Of a DNA stretch of 37,420 nt, positions 25,516 through 33,852 are shown one piece after another. A model generated the notes under the pieces. The model was given only the letters and a program-made list of their open reading frames with translations, was not told the DNA's origin and made no database searches. Numbering within the stretch: position 1 is the first letter of the stretch; each line of letters opens with the position of its first letter. The stretch comes from an uncultured Eubacteriales bacterium (GTDB lineage: Bacteria > Bacillota > Clostridia > Saccharofermentanales > Saccharofermentanaceae), in the NCBI GenBank assembly GCA_900317035.1, contig ONFC01000002.1, forward strand, positions 1 through 37,420, written 5' to 3'. The position numbers and the translations under genes were made by a program.

Positions 25516-26916
25516 ATGATCATCTATAACGCAGAAATATATACGATGGAAGGGAAAGATCCGATCCGCGACGGGTATGTGGTCTTTGACAGAAAGAAGA
25601 TCCTGGAGATCGGATCCGGTGACGGCTGGCAGGCCTTTATGGAGAAGATGGGAAAAGAAGACCCGAATCTCTATGTGCGCCGTGATTTTGCCGAGAATGA
25701 CGAACGGACGGAACTTCTGAATACTATCGATGCGAAGGGAGCAAGACTCTACCCCGGATTTATCGATGCACACTCGCATCTGGGACTTTTCGATGACGGC
25801 CTGACGGATGAAGGCTCGGACGGAAACGAGATCGTATCGCCGATCTCCCCGGATCTTCGCGCAATCGACGGCATCCATAATGCGGATCCGTGCTTCCTGG
25901 AAGCAAGAGAAGCGGGTGTGACGATGGTCGCGGCGGGCCCGGGTTCTGCCAATATCGTCGGCGGACAGTTCGCGCTGATCAAGACCTACGAAAAGACGGT
26001 CGACCGTGCACTCGTCGATCCGTATATCGCCATGAAGGCAGCGCTCGGTGAGAATCCGAAGATGTGCTACGGCAAGGAGAATAAGGCTCCGCAGACCCGT
26101 ATGGGTAATGCGGCGCTTCTTCGCGGTGTGCTCACGGAAGCCATCGAATACTACGAGAAGAAGAAACAGTCCGATGAAAAGTGGGCGGAATATAACGAAG
26201 CGGTCGAAGCAGGGAAGAAAGAATCTGCGAAGACCGGCAAGTCAGATGCGGATAAAGAGGATAAGCCGGAGCGCCCGGATGTCTTCGAAAAGGATATGGA
26301 GCTGGAGGCGATGATCCCAGTGATCCTCGGAGAAAAGCCCCTGAAGATCCATGCGCACAGGCAGGACGATATCCTGACCGCGATCCGCATCGCCAATGAG
26401 TTCTGCCTGAAATATACACTCGATCACTGCACGGAGGGACACCTCATCTCGGATGTCCTGAAAGAAGAATTTGATGCCGGATGCGGTGAAAACCGAGGCA
26501 TGGGCATCCTTTCGGATCCGGGAAAGCCGTCCGGCGGCAGGCTCCTCGGCGTGATCGTCGGACCGGTCATCGGCGAGCGGAGCAAGCCGGAACTTCGGAA
26601 TATGCAGCTCTCGACTGCGGGAGATCTCTATAAGGCGGGCCTTCCGGTCGCGATCATGACGGATCATCCGGAGATCCCGGAACAGTATCTGCCGCTGTCG
26701 GCAGCTCTTGCAAAGAAAGGCGGCATGCCGGAAACTGCAGCCATTCAGGCGATCACAGTATCCGCGGCAAAAGTGCTCGGCGTGGATGACCGTTACGGCA
26801 CGATCACGGCGGGAAAAGCACCGGATCTGGTACTTCTTGACGGTGATCCGCTGAAACTTGAAAGTGAAGTTGTACTCGTGGTCGGCTCCGGCCGGATCGT
26901 GGTGGATAGAAGGTAG
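25516..26916 (+). CDS. amidohydrolase, imidazolonepropionase-like
   Basis: A metal-dependent amidohydrolase of 466 residues from ATG 25516 (AGGAAGAGGA just upstream). The first metal-binding motif is DAHSHLG with His86 and His88. Later ligands are probably in KIHAHRQDD and TLDHCTEGHLI, and MTDHPEIPEQ near 385. The C-terminus AGKAPDLVLLDGDPLKLE is typical of the superfamily. A Lys/Glu-rich charged insertion lies at about 215-260. Substrate unknown: related proteins act on imidazolone, dipeptides and other cyclic amides. The tsaE gene starts 5 bases after the stop, so it may share that transcript. Confidence 0.88.
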   Translation: MIIYNAEIYTMEGKDPIRDGYVVFDRKKILEIGSGDGWQAFMEKMGKEDPNLYVRRDFAENDERTELLNTIDAKGARLYPGFIDAHSHLGLFDDGLTDEGSDGNEIVSPISPDLRAIDGIHNADPCFLEAREAGVTMVAAGPGSANIVGGQFALIKTYEKTVDRALVDPYIAMKAALGENPKMCYGKENKAPQTRMGNAALLRGVLTEAIEYYEKKKQSDEKWAEYNEAVEAGKKESAKTGKSDADKEDKPERPDVFEKDMELEAMIPVILGEKPLKIHAHRQDDILTAIRIANEFCLKYTLDHCTEGHLISDVLKEEFDAGCGENRGMGILSDPGKPSGGRLLGVIVGPVIGERSKPELRNMQLSTAGDLYKAGLPVAIMTDHPEIPEQYLPLSAALAKKGGMPETAAIQAITVSAAKVLGVDDRYGTITAGKAPDLVLLDGDPLKLESEVVLVVGSGRIVVDRR

Positions 26917-26921
26917 AATCA

Positions 26922-27428
26922 ATGACGATTTGGAATACGGTCAGTACATCGGTTGAGATGACGGAGAAACTCGGGGAAGCGCTGGGAAAAGTAGCGCAGC
27001 CCGGGAATGTGATCACGCTGGACGGGGATCTGGGTGCCGGAAAAACGGCCTTTACCAGAGGCCTTGCAAGAGGCATGGGACTTAGGTCGCGTGTGACGAG
27101 TCCGACGTTCACCATCGTGAATGAATATAACGATGAAAACGGTGTCCCGAGGCTTTTTCACTTTGATACCTACCGCCTGTCCTGCGTGGATGATTTCTAC
27201 GACGCCGGACTGGATGAATATTTCGAAAGAGACGGAGTATGCGCCATCGAGTGGAGCTCCGTGATCGAAGAGGCACTGCCGGAGCAGAGGATCGCCCTTG
27301 CGATCTCCGGAACCGGCGATGAAAGAACGATAAAGATCTCTTTCCCGGATACTTTTCTTCCGAAGATGGAAGAGGTAAAAGGAAAGATGGAAAAGGAGGG
27401 CATGTGCTTTGAAAATATTAGCTTGTGA
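26922..27428 (+). CDS. tsaE: tRNA t6A synthesis ATPase TsaE
   Basis: TsaE is the P-loop ATPase of the TsaBDE complex that makes t6A37 in ANN-decoding tRNAs. The 168-residue protein has the Walker A GDLGAGKT at 35-42, SPTFTIVNEY, HFDTYRL and CAIEW. The ATG follows the amidohydrolase stop by 5 bases and its 3' end overlaps tsaB by 20 bases. A C-terminal tail rich in Lys/Glu extends slightly beyond the usual length. Confidence 0.95.
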   Translation: MTIWNTVSTSVEMTEKLGEALGKVAQPGNVITLDGDLGAGKTAFTRGLARGMGLRSRVTSPTFTIVNEYNDENGVPRLFHFDTYRLSCVDDFYDAGLDEYFERDGVCAIEWSSVIEEALPEQRIALAISGTGDERTIKISFPDTFLPKMEEVKGKMEKEGMCFENISL

Positions 27429-28206
27429 CACATCGAACCGCGCATGCTCGGTATGCCTGTGGGAAGACGGATCCTCTGTGGATACGAGATTTAGAAATGA
27501 CGGGCTTACGCACTCGCAGACATTTATGCCGATGATGCATGATCTGATGGAGAAAAACGGCGCAGCTTACGAAGATCTGGATGTGCTCGCCTGCACGGTG
27601 GGACCGGGTTCTTTTACCGGAATAAGGATCGGAGTATCGGCGGTGAAGACGATGGCGCTGGTACTGGAAAAACCCGCGGTCCCGGTATCTTCGCTCGAAG
27701 CGATGGCCTGGCCGCTGAAAGAGGAGGACGCGCTCGTCGTGCCCCTGATCGACTGCAGGAATAAAAGAGCCTGGGCGGCGGCGTACTATAGAGGGGAACA
27801 GGTGCTTCCGGAGGTTGCTTCGGATATCTCTGAGATCCGTGAAAAAGTGAACGCATACCGCGACGAGAAGCTTCCGGGGAAGAAGATCCTCCTGATCGGC
27901 TCCGGCGCGAAGCTTTTCCTGGAGACAGATGGTCAGGATGGCGCGGCAGGAAATAGTTCGGCTTCTGAAACTGCGATGGCGGAATACCGCGAAGGCCTGG
28001 ATGAGATCCGGCCGGAGAATGTCGCGGCGGTCGCGCAGAAGATCGCAGAGGCAGAAGAGAAGGCAGGCAACGCCCTTCTGGCGAAATACCCGGCTGCTGC
28101 CCTGATGCCGGTGTACTTAAGTAAGACGCAGGCAGAGAGAACAGCCGGCGAACAGGGAAAAGAAGTAAAGGATATCCCGATCCGGTATTACAGCACCAAC
28201 GATTGA
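27409..28206 (+). CDS. tsaB: tRNA t6A synthesis protein TsaB
   Basis: TsaB is the non-catalytic partner of TsaD. The 265-residue protein has the ASKHA front KILACDTSN, THSQ and GPGSFTGIRIG at about 65-75. Start TTG 27409 is set by AAGGAGG about 9 bases upstream, inside tsaE, indicating coupling. The middle (about 145-220) is longer and more acidic than in short TsaB proteins. TsaD is not in the window. Confidence 0.94.
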   Translation: MKILACDTSNRACSVCLWEDGSSVDTRFRNDGLTHSQTFMPMMHDLMEKNGAAYEDLDVLACTVGPGSFTGIRIGVSAVKTMALVLEKPAVPVSSLEAMAWPLKEEDALVVPLIDCRNKRAWAAAYYRGEQVLPEVASDISEIREKVNAYRDEKLPGKKILLIGSGAKLFLETDGQDGAAGNSSASETAMAEYREGLDEIRPENVAAVAQKIAEAEEKAGNALLAKYPAAALMPVYLSKTQAERTAGEQGKEVKDIPIRYYSTND

Positions 28207-28250
28207 TCAAAAAGCGGATCCGAAAAGGAAGGAACGACCGACACGCCCGC

Positions 28251-28268
28251 GCGGCAGAGAAGTGCCGC
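28251..28268 (+). other. hairpin before rimI
   Basis: GCGGCA and TGCCGC form a perfect 6-bp stem with a 6-base loop, without a T-run. Like the one before fabK, it sits shortly upstream of a ribosome binding site. Confidence 0.35.
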
Positions 28269-28290
28269 AGAACGAAAGAAGGATCACATC

Positions 28291-28740
28291 ATGAATCTGG
28301 TATTTGAAACGGCGAAGAAGGATGATCTTCATGAGATCCATGAGATCGAGATCGCATCATTCCCGGACCCGTGGAGCGTGGACTCGCTGTGGGCATTTGC
28401 CTCTAATGAACAGGTGAGAACGCTCGTGTGCGCAAGAGAAAAAGAGAGCAGGGAACTGGTCGGCTACTATGCGCTGCAGTACGTGCTGGATGAGGCAGAG
28501 ATCGCGATCATCGCAGTAAAGCGGAAGTTCAGAAGACAGGGACTGGGAACGAAGCTTCTTCAGGAGATAAGTGCTTTTGCCAAGGAGCGGGGGATCAGCA
28601 AGATCCATCTTGAAGTAAGATCCGAAAACGAGGCGGCGGTCCACCTGTACCGGAGCTTCGGATTCGAGGAAGTCGGGCGCCGGAAAAATTACTACGAGGC
28701 GCCGAAAGATGACGCGATCCTGTTCACTCTTTCTATTTGA
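28291..28740 (+). CDS. rimI: ribosomal protein S18-alanine N-acetyltransferase RimI
   Basis: GNAT acetyltransferase of 149 residues with the acetyl-CoA loop RRQGLGTKLL at 81-90, LEVRSENEAAVHLY near 110-123 and the terminal GRRKNYYEAPKDDA typical of RimI. It follows tsaB, the common tsaE-tsaB-rimI order of Firmicutes. The target in this organism is inferred from family membership. A GTGCTTTT copy is at 28571-28578. Confidence 0.92.
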   Translation: MNLVFETAKKDDLHEIHEIEIASFPDPWSVDSLWAFASNEQVRTLVCAREKESRELVGYYALQYVLDEAEIAIIAVKRKFRRQGLGTKLLQEISAFAKERGISKIHLEVRSENEAAVHLYRSFGFEEVGRRKNYYEAPKDDAILFTLSI

Positions 28741-28810
28741 CAGATTGACAATAAAATTCCGCCGAAATGTGTGACTTTAGCGCAAAAACACGAAATTAAC
28801 CGCGCGCGTG

Positions 28811-28849
28811 TGTCAAAAGATTGACATTAAACTTAAGTGTTCATATACT
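28811..28849 (+). promoter_or_regulatory. promoter with inverted repeat, upstream of the Crh-like gene
   Basis: TTGACA at 28821-28826, 17-base spacer and TATACT at 28844-28849: a near-consensus promoter. The -35 hexamer is the right arm of a perfect inverted repeat, TGTCAA-AAGA-TTGACA (28811-28826), a likely repressor or activator site. Two more TTGACA hexamers occur at 28737-28742 and 28745-28750, without matching -10 boxes. Confidence 0.75.
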
Positions 28850-28874
28850 TTCCTTGTAGCATAAAAAACCGAAG

Positions 28875-28903
28875 TTTGCGCTGTTTTTGCTAGATGGCGC
28901 AAA
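28875..28903 (+). other. leader hairpin of the Crh-like gene
   Basis: TTTGCGC pairs with GCGCAAA across a 15-base U-rich loop inside the ~80-base leader. It ends about 20 bases before GAGGAGG, so it leaves the ribosome binding site free. Function unknown. Confidence 0.4.
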
Positions 28904-28935
28904 GACAAATATATGAACCTCGAGGAGGAAGAAAC

Positions 28936-29199
28936 ATGGTTTCTCAGACAGTTACTTTTCAGTGCGATGAAGCGCTCCAGATGAAGGCGGTTGCGATCCT
29001 TATCCAGAAAGCTTCTGCATTTAAGAGCAGCATCTATCTCACCAGATCCGGCAGACGCGCGAATGCGAAGAGCCTTCTCGGTGTTATGTCTCTGGGTATC
29101 GAGAATGACGCGCAGATCGAAGTTACTGCGGACGGCATCGATCAGGATGAAGCCATCGAAGCATTGGTCGGATATCTCAAAGATCCGAAGATCCAATGA
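28936..29199 (+). CDS. Crh-like HPr paralogue (Gln15, Ser46)
   Basis: An 87-residue HPr-fold protein from ATG 28936 (GAGGAGG upstream). The region that in HPr reads GLHARPA reads ALQMKAV: residue 15 is Gln, not the phosphorylatable His, and Arg17 is Lys. The regulatory site is kept: Ser46 in NAKSLLGVMSL. This is the Crh pattern of Bacillus, where the protein cannot carry phosphate in the PTS but can be phosphorylated on Ser46 by HPr kinase and act with CcpA. Whether it is a true Crh orthologue or an independent derivative is open; hprK is not in the window. It overlaps uvrC by ATGA and has its own promoter. Confidence 0.85.
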   Translation: MVSQTVTFQCDEALQMKAVAILIQKASAFKSSIYLTRSGRRANAKSLLGVMSLGIENDAQIEVTADGIDQDEAIEALVGYLKDPKIQ

Positions 29200-31064
29200 G
29201 TGGTGATCCTGCTTCCAAATTCGACGCAAGATTAGATATAGTACCTACGGATCCGGGAGTGTACCTGATGAAGGACGCCTCGGATTCTGTCATTTATGTG
29301 GGAAAAGCGAAGAATCTTAGAAACCGTCTCCGCTCCTACTTCGGCAAGAACCCGCAGGGAAATGCGAAAGTTCTTGCGATGATCTCCCATGTGGCCGACT
29401 TCGAATATGTGGTCGTCGGCTCCGAACTCGAAGCACTCCTTCTCGAGTGTAATCTCATTAAGCGGTATCAGCCCCACTACAATATCCTCCTTCGCGATGA
29501 CAAGGGATTTCCCTATGTCTGCATTACGATGCAGGAGGAATATCCGCGCATCATGAAGGTCTTCCGCCCCGATAAGAATATGACCGGCGCGAAGTATTAC
29601 GGACCTTTCCTCGGAGGAGACCTTTACCGTGCGCTCCAGGCGCTCCGCGACATCTTCCCGACGAAGACCTGCCGGAAAGTCCTTCCACGGGATATCGGGA
29701 AAGAGCGCGCCTGCCTCAATTACCATATCGGACGATGTGTCGGTCCCTGCCGCGGCGATGTTTCCGCGGAAGAATACCGGAAGGTCATGGAAAATATGTG
29801 CCGTTTCTTCGAGGGAAAATATGACGGCATCCTCCGTGATCTGGAAGCGCAGATGCAGGAGGCATCGGAGAATCTCGATTTCGAGAAAGCGGCGGTCTAT
29901 CGCGACCGGTTAAATGCGCTTCGTGCCGTCATGGCGAATCAGAATGTATCTTTCCCGCGCGAGTCGGATCGTGACGCCGTGGGCTTTTTCCGCGATGCGG
30001 GCGAAATGTGTTTTAGAAAACTGGAACTTCGTGAAGGCCGTATCATCGGTTCTTCCACCTATTTTCTGAAGGATGAGGGAGAGACGGAAGACAGTCTCCT
30101 CGAAGCCTTCCTGATGCAGTATTACCCGACAGCGGCGGAGATCCCGAAAGAGATCCTCGTGTCGATCGATCTCGAGGATCACGACACCGTCGAGCAGGCG
30201 ATCTGCGACATGGCCGGACATAAGGTCTCTGTCCATGTTCCGCAGAGAGGCGATGGCGCGCGGCTCCTGGAGATGGCAAATGCAAATGCGAAAGAAGCGC
30301 TGCGCCGGAGGATCCTCCGGGTAGGCACCTCTCAGCAGAGCGTCGAGACGGCACTGGGACTTCTCCGCGATAAGCTCGCGCTTCGGGATATTCCGCAGCG
30401 AATCGAATCCTACGATATCAGTAACCTCGGAAACGACGACCGCTGCGGCGGTATGGTGGTCTTTACGGACGGCCGCCCGGACAAGCAGGCATACCGTCTC
30501 TTCAAGATCAAGACGGTCGAAGGGCAGGATGACTACGCGTCGATGAGAGAGGTTCTGCTTCGACGGTTCTCGCATACAGGGGATGAGAAGTTCGCCAAGA
30601 TGCCGGACCTGATCCTCGCGGACGGCGGCCTCGGACAGGTGCACGCGATCTACAGTGTTCTCGAGGAACTCGGCCTTCAGGATAAGGTACAGCTGGCCGG
30701 TATGGTCAAGGACCGCCGCCATAGAACGCACGGCCTCGTGAAACTTGACGGGGAGACGATCGATCTGGCAGAGGACGCCAGGGAAGACGAAGACATGATG
30801 GTGCTTTTCCGTCTGATCACGGGAATCCAGAATGAGGTGCACCGCTTCGCGATCACCTATCAGCGAAAGCTCAGCAAGAAGAGAAACCTCACCTATTCGC
30901 TCGAGACGATCCCGGGAATAGGTACCGCCAAGCGAAAAGCACTGATGAAGCACTTCGGTTCGATCAAGGCGATCTCCAAGGCTTCAAAAGAACAGCTCAT
31001 GGAGGCAGAACGAATATCGGAAAAGGATGCGGACGCGATCATCGCGCACTTCCAGCAGGAGTGA
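29196..31064 (+). CDS. uvrC: excinuclease ABC subunit C
   Basis: UvrC makes both incisions in nucleotide excision repair. The 622-residue protein has the GIY-YIG domain (PGVYLMKDASDSVIYVGKAKNLRNR at about 20-44), the Cys cluster CLNYHIGRCVGPC, a UVR helix pair at about 208-245, the RNase H-like nuclease with SYDISN, VFTDGRPDK, LILADGG and HRTHG, and C-terminal HhH motifs (IPGIGTAKRKALMKHFGS). All expected catalytic acids are visible. Its start overlaps the Crh-like gene's stop (ATGA). Two signal-word copies lie in the 3' end and a third just after the stop. Confidence 0.97.
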   Translation: MSGDPASKFDARLDIVPTDPGVYLMKDASDSVIYVGKAKNLRNRLRSYFGKNPQGNAKVLAMISHVADFEYVVVGSELEALLLECNLIKRYQPHYNILLRDDKGFPYVCITMQEEYPRIMKVFRPDKNMTGAKYYGPFLGGDLYRALQALRDIFPTKTCRKVLPRDIGKERACLNYHIGRCVGPCRGDVSAEEYRKVMENMCRFFEGKYDGILRDLEAQMQEASENLDFEKAAVYRDRLNALRAVMANQNVSFPRESDRDAVGFFRDAGEMCFRKLELREGRIIGSSTYFLKDEGETEDSLLEAFLMQYYPTAAEIPKEILVSIDLEDHDTVEQAICDMAGHKVSVHVPQRGDGARLLEMANANAKEALRRRILRVGTSQQSVETALGLLRDKLALRDIPQRIESYDISNLGNDDRCGGMVVFTDGRPDKQAYRLFKIKTVEGQDDYASMREVLLRRFSHTGDEKFAKMPDLILADGGLGQVHAIYSVLEELGLQDKVQLAGMVKDRRHRTHGLVKLDGETIDLAEDAREDEDMMVLFRLITGIQNEVHRFAITYQRKLSKKRNLTYSLETIPGIGTAKRKALMKHFGSIKAISKASKEQLMEAERISEKDADAIIAHFQQE

Positions 31065-31067
31065 GAG

Positions 31068-31075
31068 GTGCTTTT
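31068..31075 (+). repeat. dispersed 8-base word GTGCTTTT (intergenic copy)
   Basis: Begins 4 bases after the uvrC stop codon. It is the third of three copies spaced 134 and 133 bases apart (30801, 30935, 31068), in alternating orientation. Confidence 0.6.
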
Positions 31076-31084
31076 CTAAGAGTG

Positions 31085-31093
31085 TGATATCAT
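31085..31093 (+). promoter_or_regulatory. possible extended -10 promoter of the phosphoesterase gene
   Basis: TGATATCAT (TGn plus TATCAT) lies about 37 bases before the start codon. No good -35 box is seen. Confidence 0.35.
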
Positions 31094-31129
31094 ATCCCTA
31101 GGACCAAGCGAAAGAAAGGAACCGGAGAC

Positions 31130-31855
31130 ATGAGTATTTTTGCCATCGCAGATCTGCACCTCGGGCTGTCGGTCGATAAGCCGATGGATGTTTTCGGCCC
31201 TGCCTGGACCGATCACGTCGAACGGCTCGAAAAGAACTGGCGCGCGAAGGTCACGCCTTCGGATACCGTCCTGATCCCCGGCGATATTTCCTGGGGGATC
31301 TCGATGGAAGAGGCGCTTTCTGACCTGGAGTTTATCGAATCCCTGCCCGGCACGAAGATCCTCAGCAAAGGAAACCACGACTACTGGTGGGGAACCACGA
31401 AAAAGGTCGAAGACTTTATGGCAGCACATGGCCTTCAATCCATGAAGATCCTGAAAAACAAGGGTTTCGTTGTCGAAGACACACTCATCGCCGGCACCCG
31501 CGGCTGGCTGCTTCCGGAAAATCCGGAGAGCAAAAAGGATGATGAGAAGATCTATGCCCGTGAGGTCGGCCGGCTTGAAAGATCACTTCTCGACTCGCTT
31601 GACGCCTGCGAAAAGCAGGGCATTGACGCTTCTCCGATGCAAAAGATCGCGATGCTCCACTATCCGCCGATCTACGACCCGGAGCGGGCGAATGGTTTCA
31701 CGAGGACGCTGGAGAAATATGGTGTGGATCTATGCATCTACGGGCATCTGCACGGACGGGCTCACCAGAATGCGTTTAACGGTGAGAAAAACGGCATCGA
31801 ATACCGCCTGATCGCGGCGGATTTCCTGAAATTTGATCCTTTCCTTATTAAATGA
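31130..31855 (+). CDS. calcineurin-like metallophosphoesterase
   Basis: The 241-residue protein shows all metal-binding motifs of the superfamily: DLHLG (Asp8, His10), GDISWG (Asp52), GNHDYWW (Asn82, His83), LHYPP and GHLHG. The SWG and DYWWG variants match the COG1768 group of predicted phosphohydrolases found in Clostridia, whose substrate is unknown to me. GGAACCGGAGAC precedes the ATG. It stands alone between uvrC and the yicC promoter. Confidence 0.9.
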   Translation: MSIFAIADLHLGLSVDKPMDVFGPAWTDHVERLEKNWRAKVTPSDTVLIPGDISWGISMEEALSDLEFIESLPGTKILSKGNHDYWWGTTKKVEDFMAAHGLQSMKILKNKGFVVEDTLIAGTRGWLLPENPESKKDDEKIYAREVGRLERSLLDSLDACEKQGIDASPMQKIAMLHYPPIYDPERANGFTRTLEKYGVDLCIYGHLHGRAHQNAFNGEKNGIEYRLIAADFLKFDPFLIK

Positions 31856-31923
31856 TCGAAAAACGGCGACCTGAAAATTTCTTATAACGCCTGCGGCTGT
31901 AAGCCAAACGGCGATTTTGACAC

Positions 31924-31952
31924 TTGCACAAATTTGCGCCCTGTAATATAAT
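31924..31952 (+). promoter_or_regulatory. promoter of the yicC-remA-gmk-rpoZ-glyS cluster
   Basis: TTGCAC at 31924-31929, a 17-base spacer and a perfect TATAAT at 31947-31952. The leader would be about 64 bases. An AAACGGCGA direct repeat (31861-31869 and 31906-31914) lies upstream, significance unknown. Confidence 0.75.
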
Positions 31953-32022
31953 CTTTGTACTAAAAATTCAGGCGTGCGGGAGCCCTCGCGCGCGCATATC
32001 TTATGGAATCGGGGAATTTTGC

Positions 32023-32910
32023 ATGGCATCAAGCATGACGGGCTACGGCCGGGCCGAAGCAACATATGCGACACGTCGCTATCTGGTAGAAATCAAATCC
32101 GTAAATAACCGTTTTTGCGATATATCTGTACGTATGCCCAGAGGGTATGCGGTTCTGGAAACCAAGATCCGTGAAAAGATCACCGAGAGACTGGTCCGCG
32201 GCAAGATCGATATTTTTGTAACGATCGAGGATGTCGGGGACGGAAATTCCACCGTTGAAATGAACGAAGGCCTGGCGAAGGCATACTCCGATGCGGTCAG
32301 AAAGATCGCGGAGCTTACCGGCCGTGAAGATAATTCCGATGCATATCAGATCGCGAGATTCCCGGATGTGCTGGTGGCAAGATCCACAAGCCTTACTCCG
32401 GAAGAAGCGGGAGCGGAACTCCTGCCGGTACTGGATGCGGCGATCGACGATATCCTCAAGATGCGCGGCATCGAGGGTGAGAAACTTGTGAATGATCTTC
32501 TCGAAAAGGTCAACAGTTTTGAGAGCATGCATGCGGCAGTGAAACTGCGCGCTCCGCTGGTACCCGGCGAATATAAGGAGCGCCTGATGGCGCGTATCGA
32601 GGATCTTCTCGAAGAGAAGGCGAACCTCGTGTATGACGAAGCAAGACGTGAGGCGGAGGTCGCTGTATTTGCCGACAAGTGCGCGATCGATGAGGAACTG
32701 ACAAGACTTTCCAGCCATATGACCCAGCTGAGGGAGACCCTGAAGGGCACCGGCAGTATCGGAAAGCGCCTGGACTTCATCCTGCAGGAGATGAACCGTG
32801 AAGTGAACACGATCGGTTCGAAGGCGAATGATCTGACGATCACCAATTACGTTCTGGATATGAAAACGGAGCTCGAGAAGATCCGCGAGCAGATCCAGAA
32901 CCTGGCATAA
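32023..32910 (+). CDS. YicC family protein (putative endoribonuclease)
   Basis: From ATG 32023 (GGGGAA upstream) the protein has 295 residues and the complete family pattern: SSMTGYGRAEA at 3-13, EIKSVNNRFCDIS, then the C-terminal DUF1732 part FADKCAIDEELTRLSSHM and KRLDFILQEMNREVNTIGSKANDL. The Escherichia coli homologue has been reported to be an endoribonuclease; activity here is by family inference. First gene of a five-gene cluster. Confidence 0.93.
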   Translation: MASSMTGYGRAEATYATRRYLVEIKSVNNRFCDISVRMPRGYAVLETKIREKITERLVRGKIDIFVTIEDVGDGNSTVEMNEGLAKAYSDAVRKIAELTGREDNSDAYQIARFPDVLVARSTSLTPEEAGAELLPVLDAAIDDILKMRGIEGEKLVNDLLEKVNSFESMHAAVKLRAPLVPGEYKERLMARIEDLLEEKANLVYDEARREAEVAVFADKCAIDEELTRLSSHMTQLRETLKGTGSIGKRLDFILQEMNREVNTIGSKANDLTITNYVLDMKTELEKIREQIQNLA

Positions 32911-32967
32911 AGCCCGGCCCCAAAGCCGGAGAAAAGTGTAGAAGGAAGCAAGAGGAAAGAAATAACG

Positions 32968-33219
32968 ATGGCGTTTATTGATATCGGATTTGGCAATATG
33001 GTCTCCAGCGGCAGGCTGGTATGTGTCGCAGGCTCAGAGTCTGCTCCGATCAGAAGACTGGTACAGGATGCCAGAGACAGAGGCGCCCTCGTAGACTGTT
33101 CTTCCGGTAAGAAGAGCAAAGCTGTTCTGGTAACGGACAGCGGTCATATCGTTCTTTCGGCACTTGCTCCGGAAGAGATCTCCGAGATGCTTGCGAAGGC
33201 AGAAGGAGGCAGAAAATGA
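32968..33219 (+). CDS. remA: RemA/DUF370 family DNA-binding regulator
   Basis: RemA activates biofilm-matrix and osmoprotection genes in Bacillus. The 83-residue protein has FIDIGFGNMVSSGRLVCVAGSESAPIRRL and VLVTDSGHIVLSAL. The yicC-remA-gmk-rpoZ order is widely conserved in Firmicutes, which supports the call. Its stop overlaps gmk (ATGA). Its regulon in this organism is unknown. Confidence 0.93.
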   Translation: MAFIDIGFGNMVSSGRLVCVAGSESAPIRRLVQDARDRGALVDCSSGKKSKAVLVTDSGHIVLSALAPEEISEMLAKAEGGRK

Positions 33220-33821
33220 GTAATGGCTTGATTATTTCGATATCCGGTCCGTCCGGTGTAGGTAAGGGAACGATCATCGCGAAGCTTCGCGAGATGATCC
33301 CGGACTTCGGACAGTCCATCTCGGTGACATCGAGAGACCCGAGAGGCCAGGAAAAGGACGGTGTCGAGTACTACTTCCGCAGTAAGGAAGAGTTCGAGAA
33401 ACTGATCGCGGAAGGCGAGATCATCGAGTACGATGTCTATGTCGGAAACTATTACGGAACACCGCTTTCCCCGCTTCTGACGATGTCGGGAAAAGGACAG
33501 GATGTCCTTCTGGATCTGACCGTCGCCGGATCGCTGGCACTGAAGGAGAAGTTCGAAGAGACGGTAACGATCTTCCTTCTTCCCCCGTCGCTAAAAGAAC
33601 TGCGCTCCCGACTGATCGGCCGCGGCACAGAGTCGGAGGAACTGGTCGATAAGCGCATGGCGCAGGCGAAGAAAGAGATCGAAAACGCACCGGAGTTTGA
33701 CTACGTGGTGACGAACGATACCGTAGAGCAGGCCGCCGGAGAGATCGCAGCGATCGTTGCGGCAGAGCATGCCAGATATGTTAGACGAAGCAAAGAAGTA
33801 GAGACACTTCTTTCTGAGTAA
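33216..33821 (+). CDS. gmk: guanylate kinase
   Basis: Converts GMP to GDP. The 201-residue protein has the P-loop GPSGVGKGT at 11-19, SVTSRDPRGQEKDGVEYYF in the GMP-binding region, VGNYYGTP, and the lid segment RLIGRGTESEELVDKRM. The ATG overlaps the remA stop by ATGA. Confidence 0.96.
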   Translation: MSNGLIISISGPSGVGKGTIIAKLREMIPDFGQSISVTSRDPRGQEKDGVEYYFRSKEEFEKLIAEGEIIEYDVYVGNYYGTPLSPLLTMSGKGQDVLLDLTVAGSLALKEKFEETVTIFLLPPSLKELRSRLIGRGTESEELVDKRMAQAKKEIENAPEFDYVVTNDTVEQAAGEIAAIVAAEHARYVRRSKEVETLLSE

Positions 33822-33852
33822 TAGGGAAAAACCGAAAAGGGAGGAACGAAAA

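Noticed and set aside
31861-31914. AAACGGCGA direct repeat upstream of yicC
   Set aside because: Only two 9-base copies 45 bases apart, no matching structure or further copies; too weak to call.
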